A stretch of 64,000 bases of DNA from Mucilaginibacter sp. UR6-11 (GCF_020880695.1 NZ_JAJIWO010000003.1:248001-312000), one strand, 5' to 3'; positions 18,079 to 26,472 are shown, counted from the first letter of the stretch. Translations and numbers: made by a program. Notes: generated by a model from the letters alone, not told the origin.

Positions 18079-19073
18079 TATAAGCGTGTTTCGCGTTCAA
18101 ATTGTTCTTTGTTGGCTTCCTGCAGCATCGGGTTAGTTTTAACAACCGGCAGCGGCGTAAAATCATAATGATTTGAGCTGATTACAGAGTGGTGCGATAC
18201 TTTGCGCGGGCCTTCAATAATCCAGTCGGCAGTTCTCTTTTTCTCAAAACGGCAGGTATTGCAAATAAACTCTTCCACCTCGCCATAAACATCTTTACGT
18301 GCCGTAACGCGTAAAACGTCATCGCCTTTATACCAAAGAGTTACCTTGCCATTACACTTTTCGTGGTCGCAATCGCGGTGAGCCTCAACCGGTTTGGTAA
18401 ACCAAACCCGGTTTTTAAAGCGGAAGGTCCTATCAGTTAACGCACCTACCGGGCAAACATCAATAACGTTGCCTGAGAAATCATTGTCAACAGCAGCCTG
18501 GATATAAGTTGATATTTCAGAGAGGTCGCCCCTGTTCAGGATACCGTGGATCCGGTGGTCGGTGATCTGATCGGCAACATATACACAACGGTAACAAAGG
18601 ATGCAACGTGTCATGTGCAACTGGATCTTATCGCCAATATCTATACGGTTAAACGTACGGCGGTCAAACTCGTAACGGGTTTTAGCAACACCATGCTCAA
18701 AAGCCAGGTCCTGCAGGTGGCATTCGCCTGCCTGGTCGCAAACAGGGCAATCCAACGGGTGGTTAATCAATAACATCTCCACTATGCCTTTACGCGCCTC
18801 GATCACTTCGGGCGAGGTAATGTTTTGCACTTCCATACCGTCCATTACGTTGGTACGGCATGACGCCACCAGTTTAGGCATAGGGCGCGGGTCTTTTTCT
18901 GATCCTTTGCTAACTTTTACCAAACAGGTACGGCATTTACCACCACTACCGGCCAGTTTAGAATAATAGCACATAGCAGGCGGCACAATATCACCACCTA
19001 TTATCCTTGCGGCGTTTAGGATGGATGTTCCGTCTGGTACTTCTACTGATATTCCGTCTATTGTAACCTTCAT
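18078..19073 (-). CDS. nuoG: Short NuoG: 2Fe-2S / 4Fe-4S subunit lacking the molybdopterin-like domain
   Basis: 331 residues, against about 700-900 in typical NuoG. Present: an N-terminal 2Fe-2S ferredoxin domain (cysteines near 35, 47, 50 and 73, GKCRTCLVKV), the His-Cys3 cluster segment (NHPLDCPVCDQAGECHLQD), and CILCYRC...CPVGAL for a 4Fe-4S cluster. A further small Cys motif follows (DCDHEKC...ICNTCRFEKKRTADW), like the first part of the oxidoreductase domain, and then the protein stops. The ORF ends at a clean TAATG overlap with nuoH, so this is a genuine short form, as I recall for related Bacteroidota, rather than a frameshift. Confidence 0.93.
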   Translation of the reverse strand: MKVTIDGISVEVPDGTSILNAARIIGGDIVPPAMCYYSKLAGSGGKCRTCLVKVSKGSEKDPRPMPKLVASCRTNVMDGMEVQNITSPEVIEARKGIVEMLLINHPLDCPVCDQAGECHLQDLAFEHGVAKTRYEFDRRTFNRIDIGDKIQLHMTRCILCYRCVYVADQITDHRIHGILNRGDLSEISTYIQAAVDNDFSGNVIDVCPVGALTDRTFRFKNRVWFTKPVEAHRDCDHEKCNGKVTLWYKGDDVLRVTARKDVYGEVEEFICNTCRFEKKRTADWIIEGPRKVSHHSVISSNHYDFTPLPVVKTNPMLQEANKEQFERETRL

Positions 19074-19079
19074 TATTAA

Positions 19080-19112
19080 GTCAAAATTAAAAATTCAAAA
19101 GTCAAAACTGCT
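19080..19112. repeat. Word-repeat arm upstream of nuoG, overlapping a -7 box
   Basis: A/T-rich words (CAAAATTA, AATTCAAAAGTCAAAA) repeat here. Read on the minus strand, TAATTTTG (19089 to 19082) is a perfect TAnnTTTG box eight bases before the nuoG ATG, with no good -33 element. A similar sequence in inverted sense lies at about 19475-19502, on the other side of the pseudogene. Confidence 0.45.
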
Positions 19113-19123
19113 TATTGAAGTGA

Positions 19124-19480
19124 CTAACTTAAATTACTTTTTAAACTAATTATTATTGAAGCGATGATCTTTGAAAGCTCATCCGCCTCTGTTATTAATT
19201 TATTGATCTGATCTTTTTCTTCAATCAGTACTGTATCTTACTAAACAAAGCCAATATTTGGTTTCGTTTGCTGACTTTAGGGCTATTGTATAAAAATTCC
19301 TAAAATCCTTAGGCGAGCTTCCTGCTTTCGCCTCAACTATATTTGCTCCAATCGAAGTCTTAGAAGCTGGTCAAAAATCGAAAAGTATATTCTTTCATAT
19401 TTAGCTGCTGAGATAAAGAGCACAATTTCTTTCGAAAACTGGTAGCATCAGTGCTTAATATCATACGGCTTATCATTCAA
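19124..19480 (-). pseudogene. Decayed four-helix-bundle protein (S23/IVS-type), between nuoF and nuoG
   Basis: Reading the minus strand in shifting frames gives one continuous family-like protein. It runs NDKPYDIKH, an in-frame TGA, CYQFSKEIVLFISAAKYERI, FDQLLR, a frameshift, TSIGANIVEAKAGSSPKDF, RNFYTIALKSANETKYWLCL, a second frameshift near STD, and finally EEKDQINKLITEADELSKII to a TAG at 19124-19126. The LLR-(SG)TSIGANIVEA and ETKYWLCL...EADEL blocks are diagnostic of the Bacteroidota four-helix-bundle family related to 23S rRNA intervening-sequence proteins. At least one nonsense and two frameshift lesions make it non-functional. It lies within the nuo operon and is bordered on both sides by A/T word repeats in roughly inverted orientation. 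Confidence 0.88.
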
Positions 19481-19502
19481 ATTTTGAATTTTTACTTTTT
19501 AA

Positions 19503-20861
19503 TTAACCGGCCACCGGCGCAGGCAACGGATCAGCATAATGTGCTATTCCGTAATTCCTTGTCATTGCATCATTCGGATGCGACACGTGCCACTCAAACT
19601 CGTCCCTGAAATGGCGTATTGCGCTGGCCACCGGCCAGGCTGCCGCATCACCCAGCGGACAAATGGTATTGCCTTCAATCTTTTTAGCTACATCAACCAA
19701 CAGGTCCATATCGCTCATGCTGCCATGACCGTTCTCTAAACGGTGCAATACTTTCTCCATCCAGCCGGTACCTTCGCGGCAGGGCGAACATTGTCCGCAG
19801 CTTTCGTGGTGATAAAAACGGGCAAAGTTCCAGGTATTTCTAACAATACACTGATCTTCATCAAAAGCAATAAAACCACCCGATCCCATCATACTGCCGC
19901 TAACAAATCCACCCTCTGATAAAGACTCATAGCTCATCAGGCGTGCATCGCCGGCTGCTGTTTTAAAGAAAAGGTTAGCCGGTAAAATTGGCACCGATGA
20001 ACCACCCGCAACAACCGCTTTTAAGCGTTTGCCATTGGCTATACCACCGCAATATTCGTCGCTGTATAAAAATTCTTCAACCGGCAGGCCAAGGTCAATT
20101 TCATAAACGCCCGGTTTAGCCACGTTACCGCCTGCTGATATTAATTTGGTACCGGTACTACGGCCGATACCTATTTTAGCATACTCTTCGCCGCCTTCGT
20201 TAATGATAGGCACCACAGCAGCAATTGACTCCACGTTATTAACTACCGTTGGGCAGCCATATAAACCGGCGATAGCCGGGAATGGCGGTTTAATACGCGG
20301 GTTACCACGTTTGCCTTCCAGTGATTCTAAAAGTGCGGTTTCTTCGCCGCAGATGTAGGCACCACCACCAGGTTGTACGTACAGCTCCAGGTCATAACCG
20401 CTGCCCAATATATTTTTTCCAAGGAAACCGGCAGCTTTAGCTTCGGCGATTGCCCTTTCAAGGATCCTGATCTGTGGCATCATTTCGCCGCGAACGTAGA
20501 TATAGGATGTTTTTGCACCCAGGGCATAACTACCTACAATCATCCCCTCAATCAATAAGTGAGGGATATGGGTCATCAGGTAACGGTCTTTAAATGTCCC
20601 GGGTTCAGACTCATCAGCGTTACAAACCAGGTAACGGGCAACACCTTCAGGCTTAGCCAGAAAGCCCCATTTCATCCCGGTAGGAAAACCCGCGCCACCA
20701 CGGCCACGCAAGCCCGATTTTTTAACTTCTTCCACCACTTCATCGGGCGTAAGTGTCTTTAAAGCTTTCTCTACCGATGCATAGCCGCCTTTTTGGCGAT
20801 AAACATCAAAAGTATTGATGCCGGGTACGTTAATATGTTCTAATAGTAATTTGCGTCCCAT
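19503..20861 (-). CDS. nuoF: NADH:quinone oxidoreductase subunit F, NADH/FMN-binding
   Basis: 452 residues with the NADH site GLRGRGGAGFPTGMKWGF, the FMN site GGGAYICGEETALLESLEGKRG and the N3 cluster motif ESCGQCSPCREGTGW plus a later Cys in GNTICPLGDAAAWP. It accepts hydride from NADH onto FMN and starts the iron-sulphur chain. It starts two bases after a 61-codon membrane-protein gene that separates it from nuoE. Confidence 0.98.
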   Translation of the reverse strand: MGRKLLLEHINVPGINTFDVYRQKGGYASVEKALKTLTPDEVVEEVKKSGLRGRGGAGFPTGMKWGFLAKPEGVARYLVCNADESEPGTFKDRYLMTHIPHLLIEGMIVGSYALGAKTSYIYVRGEMMPQIRILERAIAEAKAAGFLGKNILGSGYDLELYVQPGGGAYICGEETALLESLEGKRGNPRIKPPFPAIAGLYGCPTVVNNVESIAAVVPIINEGGEEYAKIGIGRSTGTKLISAGGNVAKPGVYEIDLGLPVEEFLYSDEYCGGIANGKRLKAVVAGGSSVPILPANLFFKTAAGDARLMSYESLSEGGFVSGSMMGSGGFIAFDEDQCIVRNTWNFARFYHHESCGQCSPCREGTGWMEKVLHRLENGHGSMSDMDLLVDVAKKIEGNTICPLGDAAAWPVASAIRHFRDEFEWHVSHPNDAMTRNYGIAHYADPLPAPVAG

Positions 20862-20863
20862 CC

Positions 20864-21049
20864 TTAGTATATTTTACCGGTTGCTTTGTAATAGTTAATG
20901 TGCTGCCAAACCCGTGTAGCAATAGCCAAAACGGCTATCAGTATCCGTACGGTAAGTGATAATGGTACAGGGCTTAACGGTAATAATAACAATACTACCA
21001 GTATTGTATACATTACATCCCTTATTATCATCATCGTTCTTGGTGTCAT
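20864..21049 (-). CDS. Small two-helix membrane protein (61 aa) upstream of nuoF
   Basis: Protein MTPRTMMIIRDVMYTILVVL... with two hydrophobic stretches (about 13-30 and 33-47) and the C-terminus WQHINYYKATGKIY. Its stop is two bases from the nuoF start and its ATG four bases after the stop of the 59-codon gene upstream, so both are co-translated with complex I. The end is clearly similar to the neighbour (HINYYxxTGxx-aromatic), implying tandem duplication. I recognise no named family. Plausible roles are an accessory or assembly factor of complex I, but this is inference from position only. Confidence 0.75.
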   Translation of the reverse strand: MTPRTMMIIRDVMYTILVVLLLLPLSPVPLSLTVRILIAVLAIATRVWQHINYYKATGKIY

Positions 21050-21053
21050 CAGC

Positions 21054-21233
21054 TTAAAAATATCTCCCGGTTTCGTTATAATAATTAATATGTCTTACCA
21101 CACAGCTGGCAAATGCTACTACCAGCAGCGGCACCAGTATAATCCCATTCTCTTTTAATCCGCCTGTTACAAATACTAAAATTAAACCTAATGCAAATAA
21201 TGAATCTCCAATTATCAAATTTGCATTGTCCAT
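21054..21233 (-). CDS. Small two-helix membrane protein (59 aa) downstream of nuoE
   Basis: An intact 59-codon frame, ATG 21233 to TAA 21054, starting 12 bases after nuoE. The protein begins MDNANLIIGDSLFALG, has hydrophobic segments at about 7-24 and 30-47, and ends VRHINYYNETGRYF. This end matches the adjacent 61-residue protein (WQHINYYKATGKIY), so the two are paralogues. The tight spacing nuoE-12 bp-this-4 bp-next-2 bp-nuoF argues strongly for real expression. Function unknown. Confidence 0.78.
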   Translation of the reverse strand: MDNANLIIGDSLFALGLILVFVTGGLKENGIILVPLLVVAFASCVVRHINYYNETGRYF

Positions 21234-21245
21234 TCCATCTGTAAT

Positions 21246-21770
21246 TTATTTTCCCCTGGCCTTTAAATCTGCTATTAATTGATCTACAGATTCATTGGTT
21301 AGCTTTTCGTAAAAAGTATATTCAGGGCCTATTTGCAGCACAGGCGCAAAACCGCAGGCGGCTAAACACTCAACCCCGCGCCAGCTAAACAAGCCGTCAG
21401 CAGTAACTTCGCCTTCCTTAACACCCAGTTGCTGCTCAATATGGTCCATTATTTTTTCGGCACCTACCAGGCAGCATGGCCCGGTACGGCAAACTTCTAA
21501 CACATATTTACCCTGTGGGCGCAAAAAGTACATGCTGTAAAATGAGGCCACCTCATAAACTTCGATGGGCTGCAGTTGTAGATATTCGGCAACTTTATCC
21601 ATTGCCTGCGGGCTGGTCCAGCCAAATTCGGCTTGTACCAGGTGCAAAATTGGTAAAAGGGCCGATTTTTGTTTCCCTTCGGGATAACGGCTTACCACAT
21701 CAGCAAACTGAGCTATTAGCGCGGCTGAAAACTCAACCGGAACTTGTTCGGTATCTTCAACTCTAAGCAT
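21246..21770 (-). CDS. nuoE: NADH:quinone oxidoreductase subunit E, 2Fe-2S
   Basis: 174 residues, thioredoxin-like 24-kDa subunit with N1a ligands CRTGPC and CLAAC. Preceding motifs LPILHLVQAEFGWTSPQAMDKVA and IEVYEVASFYSMYFLRPQGKYVLEVC are standard. It pairs with NuoF at the NADH entry site. Its start overlaps the nuoD stop by eight bases. Confidence 0.97.
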   Translation of the reverse strand: MLRVEDTEQVPVEFSAALIAQFADVVSRYPEGKQKSALLPILHLVQAEFGWTSPQAMDKVAEYLQLQPIEVYEVASFYSMYFLRPQGKYVLEVCRTGPCCLVGAEKIMDHIEQQLGVKEGEVTADGLFSWRGVECLAACGFAPVLQIGPEYTFYEKLTNESVDQLIADLKARGK

Positions 21771-22974
21771 CTAATTCTCCGGCTATAACGTTTAAACTAC
21801 TCATGTTAATAATCGCGTCAGACAATAACATGCCCTTACTCATCGGGGCGTACATCTGATAATTAATAAAACTTGGCCTGCGGAAATGCAAACGGTATGG
21901 CGAGCGGCCACCATCATTGATCAGGTAAAAACCCAACTCGCCGTTAGCACCCTCAACCGAGTGATATACTTCGGTATTGGGGGTAGGGATCTCGCCCATC
22001 ACAATTTTGAAGTGATAGATCAGCGCTTCCATGTTATTATAAACCTCTTCTTTTGGAGGCAGATAAAATTCGGGCACATCAGCGTGGAAAATGTCGGTTG
22101 GTTCTTTTTCCAGCTTTACCAAGGCTTGCTCAATTATGCGCAGGCTTTGTTTCATTTCTTCGTTACGTACCAGGAAGCGGCTGTAAACATCACCATTGTC
22201 GCCAACGGGTACTTCAAAGTCAAAATCTTCGTATGATGAGTACGGGTTCATAGCCCTAACGTCATAATCAACGCCGGCAGCGCGTAATAGCGGGCCGCTC
22301 CAGCTATAGGCTAATGCTTCCTCGGCAGTAACTGCCGCTACGTCCCGGGTACGATCAACAAAGATGCGGTTACGGTTAAATAATGATTCAAATTCTTTTA
22401 ACACCGGCGGGAAGTCTTTTAAAAACTTGCGCAACTTGTCAAAAGCTATGGTATTGAAGTTACGCTCAAAACCACCTATCCGACCGATGTTGGTAGTAAG
22501 GCGTGAGCCGCAAACTTCTTCATAAATTTCATATATGGCTTCGCGATACTCCATCATGTACAGGAAACCTGTAAATGCGCCGGTATCAACACCCAATACA
22601 CCGTTACAGATAATATGGTCCGAAATCCGGGCCAGCTCCATCACAATTACACGCAGGTAATCCACACGCTTTGGGGTGGTGATGCCTAATAGTTTTTCAA
22701 CCGTCATGTGCCAGCCCATGTTATTGATGGGCGATGAGCAATAATTTAAACGGTCTGTTAACGGTGTGATCTGGTAAAACGGGCGGTGTTCGGCAATTTT
22801 CTCGAAAGCGCGGTGAATGTAACCAATGGTGGATACCCCGCTAACAATTCGTTCGCCATCTAATTGCAGTACGTTTTGGAATACACCGTGCGTTGCCGGG
22901 TGGGTCGGGCCCAAATTCAGGGTTGAATTTTCGCTCTGCGGATCGTTATCTGTATATACGGGATGGTTCTGCAT
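21763..22974 (-). CDS. nuoD: NADH:quinone oxidoreductase subunit D, 49-kDa quinone site subunit
   Basis: 403 residues, homologous to NiFe hydrogenase large subunits without the metal ligands. Motifs are LNLGPTHPATHGVFQNVLQLDGE (quinone-binding His), GYIHRAFEKIAEHRPFYQ, TPLTDRLNYCSSPINN and the C-terminal YAPMSKGMLLSDAIINMSSLNVIAGELDA. It forms the quinone headgroup site with NuoB. It is separate from nuoC, with a three-base gap, not fused as in enterobacteria. Confidence 0.98.
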   Translation of the reverse strand: MQNHPVYTDNDPQSENSTLNLGPTHPATHGVFQNVLQLDGERIVSGVSTIGYIHRAFEKIAEHRPFYQITPLTDRLNYCSSPINNMGWHMTVEKLLGITTPKRVDYLRVIVMELARISDHIICNGVLGVDTGAFTGFLYMMEYREAIYEIYEEVCGSRLTTNIGRIGGFERNFNTIAFDKLRKFLKDFPPVLKEFESLFNRNRIFVDRTRDVAAVTAEEALAYSWSGPLLRAAGVDYDVRAMNPYSSYEDFDFEVPVGDNGDVYSRFLVRNEEMKQSLRIIEQALVKLEKEPTDIFHADVPEFYLPPKEEVYNNMEALIYHFKIVMGEIPTPNTEVYHSVEGANGELGFYLINDGGRSPYRLHFRRPSFINYQMYAPMSKGMLLSDAIINMSSLNVIAGELDA

Positions 22975-22977
22975 TTG

Positions 22978-23481
22978 CTATCTTCCGAAAAAATAATCTT
23001 TTTTATCAACACGGTTAGGGTCTTCCAGCGGGAACTCTTTTCTCATCGGGAAAGCCGTCATGTCGTCAACATTTAATATTCTGCGTAAATCAGGGTGGCC
23101 GTCAAATATCACCCCAAAAAGGTCATAAGTTTCGCGTTCCATCCAGTTAGCGCCCTCCCATAAAGTTGTAGCTGTAGGGATATGGCAGTTATCGCCGTCA
23201 ATAAACACTTTTATACGTATACGCACATTATTTACCAGGCTGTGGATATGATAAATTACACCTATAGTTTTTTCCTGTTCAGGATAGTGTACCGCGGTAA
23301 TATCGGTTAAATAGATAAATTGCAGTGCAGGGTCTGTTTTTATAAAGCTTAAAAGCGCTATGATGTTTTCGGGGCTGGTTTCTATAGTTAACAAACCATA
23401 AGGCTCACCTGCTACAGTTACTTGTCCTTCAAATTTACTATTGATGCTTTTTAAAAGCTCTTCGTTAGTTATTTTACCCAT
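22978..23481 (-). CDS. nuoC: NADH:quinone oxidoreductase subunit C, 30-kDa
   Basis: 167 residues with IYLTDITAVHYPEQ...IGVIYHIHSLVNNVRIRIKV and the signature WMERETYDLFGVIFDGHPDLRRIL...FPLRKEFPLED-type end (FPMRKEFPLEDPNRVDKKDYFFGR). It is a structural subunit of the Q-module. It overlaps the nuoB stop by one base. Confidence 0.97.
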   Translation of the reverse strand: MGKITNEELLKSINSKFEGQVTVAGEPYGLLTIETSPENIIALLSFIKTDPALQFIYLTDITAVHYPEQEKTIGVIYHIHSLVNNVRIRIKVFIDGDNCHIPTATTLWEGANWMERETYDLFGVIFDGHPDLRRILNVDDMTAFPMRKEFPLEDPNRVDKKDYFFGR

Positions 23482-24023
23482 TACTGAATTCCGTATGAAG
23501 CTAATAGTTTTTGGTACTCAGGCTCGTTGCGCCTGCGTAATGATTCTGTCTTAACCAATTCCTGGATATGCATAAAGCCGTCAATGATAGCTTCCGGCCT
23601 TGGCGGGCATCCCGGTACGTAAACATCAACCGGTATAATTTCATCTATGCCCTGTAAAACAGAATAGGTATCAAATATACCACCACTTGACGCACAGGCG
23701 CCAACAGCCATTACCCAGCGCGGCTCGGCCATTTGCAGGTAAACCTGGCGCAGCACCGGCCCCATTTTCTTGGCTATGGTACCCATAACCATCAACAGAT
23801 CTGCCTGGCGTGGCGAAAAGCTTAAACGCTCTGCACCAAATCTTGATAAATCATAATGCGAAGCCATGGTGGCCATAAACTCAATACCGCAGCATGATGT
23901 TGCAAAAGGCAATGGCCATAATGAATTTGCACGGGCTAACCCTACCGCTTTATCCAGCGAAGTAGCAAAAAATCCTGATCCCTCTACACCGGCAGGAGCA
24001 CCAACTATTTGAATATCACTCAT
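23481..24023 (-). CDS. nuoB: NADH:quinone oxidoreductase subunit B, cluster N2
   Basis: 180 residues with the N2 ligands in SLWPLPFATSCCGIEFMA (adjacent Cys pair), AVGACASSGGIFDTYSV and VDVYVPGCPPRPEAIIDG. N2 is the last iron-sulphur cluster before quinone. Unlike the other nuo genes it is preceded by a 224-bp gap from nuoA, which may hold its own promoter. Confidence 0.98.
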   Translation of the reverse strand: MSDIQIVGAPAGVEGSGFFATSLDKAVGLARANSLWPLPFATSCCGIEFMATMASHYDLSRFGAERLSFSPRQADLLMVMGTIAKKMGPVLRQVYLQMAEPRWVMAVGACASSGGIFDTYSVLQGIDEIIPVDVYVPGCPPRPEAIIDGFMHIQELVKTESLRRRNEPEYQKLLASYGIQ

Positions 24024-24247
24024 GAAATCTATTACTACAAATCTCTATCCAAAAAGGTAGATAGACAGCGCAAATTTATGATAAAAACCTTGTATTTGAT
24101 ACACTATAACGCCCGGAAATATATTTAGAATAATTCTAAACAAATCAGCTTGTAGTTACAAGCTACGTTAAAAATCAGTTAATTGTTAAGCTTAAACGCG
24201 GGGTTATCGTTAAAGCTTTAAAAGAGCTTAATATTACAATATTGGCA
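24024..24247. promoter_or_regulatory. nuoA-nuoB spacer with two perfect hairpins and a -7 box
   Basis: TTTAGAA-TAA-TTCTAAA (24124-24140) and AGCTTGTA-GT-TACAAGCT (24147-24164) are adjacent perfect inverted repeats. Nearer nuoB, the minus strand has TAAATTTG (24078 to 24071), a perfect -7 box 47 bases before the nuoB ATG. The hairpins lack U-runs, so they look like processing or stabilising structures rather than terminators. Confidence 0.5.
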
Positions 24248-24619
24248 CTAATCCCAGTTTAAAGCGCCTTTTTTTATGATATAAATAAAGCCCAACAGCA
24301 GGGTACCCATAAAAATGAACATTTCCAGCATACCATTCATGCCCAACTCCTTAAAATTCACTGCCCAGGGATACATAAATATCACCTCAACATCAAACAG
24401 GACAAACAGGATAGCCACCAAAAAATATTTAATTGAGATGGGTGTGCGGGCGTTACCTATAACTTCAATACCCGACTCAAATGGTGTTAATTTATCTTTA
24501 GTTACGCGCTTGGGGCCTATTTTGTGTGTTACAAACATGGTACCCACCACAAAACCTATAGCTACTATCATTTGAAAAATGATAGGCAAATAATTAACCG
24601 GTAAACTTTGTACTTCCAT
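24248..24619 (-). CDS. nuoA: NADH:quinone oxidoreductase subunit A
   Basis: 123 residues and three helices with GPKRVTKDKLTPFESGIEVIGNARTPISIKYFLVAILFVLFDVEVIFMYPWAV, the diagnostic PFESG...FDVE.V..YPWA block. The TM1-2 loop lines the quinone cavity. It is the first gene of the 14-subunit operon and has a -7 box ending five bases before the ATG. Confidence 0.98.
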   Translation of the reverse strand: MEVQSLPVNYLPIIFQMIVAIGFVVGTMFVTHKIGPKRVTKDKLTPFESGIEVIGNARTPISIKYFLVAILFVLFDVEVIFMYPWAVNFKELGMNGMLEMFIFMGTLLLGFIYIIKKGALNWD

Positions 24620-24624
24620 GGGTG

Positions 24625-24632
24625 CAAATATA
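24625..24632 (-). promoter_or_regulatory. -7 box of the nuo operon, suggesting a leaderless start
   Basis: Minus-strand TATATTTG (24632 to 24625), a perfect TAnnTTTG, is followed by only five bases before the nuoA ATG. The predicted start site falls at or next to the A of ATG. No exact TTTG lies 19 bases upstream; the sequence there is T-rich, from the adjacent terminator. Confidence 0.55.
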
Positions 24633-24648
24633 CAAATGACGGATTAAT

Positions 24649-24676
24649 AAAAAAGGCCTCAATTGAGGCCTTTTTT
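24649..24676 (-). terminator. Palindromic terminator between the TPR gene and nuoA
   Basis: GGCCTC-AATT-GAGGCC flanked by six A and six T is a perfect 28-base palindrome. It ends the exb/tonB-TPR unit just before the nuo promoter. Confidence 0.95.
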
Positions 24677-24700
24677 ATTAAATGTTATTTAGCTGTGAAC

Positions 24701-26443
24701 TTATTTAGTCCCGGTCTTTTTTGGTTTGGCTGGTGTTGCCGGCGGTGTCGGCGTAGCCGGTCCGTTTTTCTTATCGAAATAAAATGCCGCCTGTTTGTTG
24801 TTCGGATCTATTTCTTTAGCTTTTGTAAAGGCTTCCTGTGCCTTTGCATCGTCTTTATCATGATACACCGCGTAGTTGCCTTCGTAAGCGTAAGCCTCTG
24901 CCAAACCTCTTTTTTGAGCGGCTGTAGCAGCATCTCCCAGTGCAGTTACCACTTCAATATATTTATCATAAAATGGCTTGGCATAACCCTGCATTTTACT
25001 CAAATCAGGATTATCCCTTAAATCTGCAATCCTGCCGCGGGTTAAAAATGTTTCCGGGATAGGTTTTGTAGCTATCTTGATAACATAGCTCATTGCAGAA
25101 TCGGCTTTCACCAATAAAGTAGAATCAGGATTTTTAGAATTGAAAGAATAGTAATAATAGTATCCTTCATAAAAATGCTCCAACAAAAGTGGCTTACCAT
25201 GAGTCTTGCTAATCAATTCGTCATAAGCTTTTGCCGCATCAAGCCATTTTTTCTTGCCACTATACATCGTAGCTATTTCTCTGTAAGTATCTTCTGCTTT
25301 TGAAGAATCCAGCTCTGCTGATTTTTTAAGATTTGCAACGCCTTTTACCGTATCGCCTGTTGCAACTTGCAAGCGGCCTAAATAGGCATAATCACGTGGT
25401 AAAATACGGGCAGGTGTTGCTTTGGCAAACCAGTTATTCAACGCAGATAAACCCGCCGGGTAATCTTTATTTTCATAAGCCGCATAACCTAAATAACGAT
25501 ATATACGCTCATTAACCGAAGCATCTTTTGATAATTTGGTGGCAACTTCCTGCAAGGTTACGTAATCACCTGCGTTTACCAGGAAATCCGCGTAGCGTAA
25601 TAATGACTCTACTGACTCGTCAGTTAAGCTTAAAAACTTTTTATAGTTTCCAACCGCTTCTTTAATTTTAACTGAGGCCACTTTAATGTTAGACTGAGCC
25701 TCGGTTTTTTGAGTTTCAGCCAATTCGCGGTAAGCCGGTCCATAATTTGGATCGATAGCTATAGCTGCCTGGAATTGTTTTTCTGAATCTTCAAAATTAT
25801 CCGCATATCTCCACAATACACCGGTTGCTACGTTTGCTGCCGGCGATTTTGGGTCAAGGGCCAAAGCTGCCTGATAGGCATCATAAGCCGAGTTACTGTT
25901 TAACTGCGAACGGTAAGCGTTACCCAATACAACTTGTACCTCTGCATCTTTAGGATTTACCGTTTTAGCCTTAGTTAATGCATCAATAGCGGCATTAGCT
26001 TTGGCAGGCGGGAACTTTCCGTCCTTAGCATCTAATAAATAGGCCTTACCAATATATAAATAAGGTTGATCGTCTTTTTTACCGGCAAGTGAAAGCGCCG
26101 TATTAAAGTTTGAAGTGGCACCTGAATTATCGTTTGCTGAAAGTGCAACAGCACCAAGGCCCACATAGTTTAAAGCTGATTTTGCATCAACCGCTATACC
26201 TTTGGTAAAGGCAGTTTTTGCAGAATCAGGATAATCCTGAATTAAATATACCCAGCCAAGGAAAAAAAGATTTTCATCGTTGGTTGGCTGTGTAACCGTT
26301 AGGTTTTTAAGCATTCCCTTTGCTTTCTGATATTGCTCGGCATCAATAGCTTTCTTAGCGTCAGCAAGACTTTGCCCAAAAACTGCTGATCCGATAAATA
26401 CCAGCCCGAATGCTACCTTAGCTATTTTACTGATCATTTTCAT
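24701..26443 (-). CDS. Exported tetratricopeptide-repeat protein, last gene of the TonB cluster
   Basis: 580 residues with an N-terminal signal peptide (VAFGLVFIGSAVFGQSLAD) followed by many TPR-like helix pairs. Examples are NLFFLGWVYLIQDYPDSAKT, AEVQVVLGNAYRSQLNSNSA, PAANVATGVLWRYADNFEDS and PAYRELAETQKTEAQSNIKV. The C-terminus is Pro/Lys-rich (PTPPATPAKPKK). TPR solenoids bind other proteins; here a periplasmic scaffold role for the exb/tonB/PstS-like cluster is inferred from operon position. It lies 29 bases after the PstS-like gene and ends at a strong terminator. Confidence 0.85.
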   Translation of the reverse strand: MKMISKIAKVAFGLVFIGSAVFGQSLADAKKAIDAEQYQKAKGMLKNLTVTQPTNDENLFFLGWVYLIQDYPDSAKTAFTKGIAVDAKSALNYVGLGAVALSANDNSGATSNFNTALSLAGKKDDQPYLYIGKAYLLDAKDGKFPPAKANAAIDALTKAKTVNPKDAEVQVVLGNAYRSQLNSNSAYDAYQAALALDPKSPAANVATGVLWRYADNFEDSEKQFQAAIAIDPNYGPAYRELAETQKTEAQSNIKVASVKIKEAVGNYKKFLSLTDESVESLLRYADFLVNAGDYVTLQEVATKLSKDASVNERIYRYLGYAAYENKDYPAGLSALNNWFAKATPARILPRDYAYLGRLQVATGDTVKGVANLKKSAELDSSKAEDTYREIATMYSGKKKWLDAAKAYDELISKTHGKPLLLEHFYEGYYYYYSFNSKNPDSTLLVKADSAMSYVIKIATKPIPETFLTRGRIADLRDNPDLSKMQGYAKPFYDKYIEVVTALGDAATAAQKRGLAEAYAYEGNYAVYHDKDDAKAQEAFTKAKEIDPNNKQAAFYFDKKNGPATPTPPATPAKPKKTGTK

Positions 26444-26472
26444 GCTTGTTATAATTTTAGTTAGATATATGT

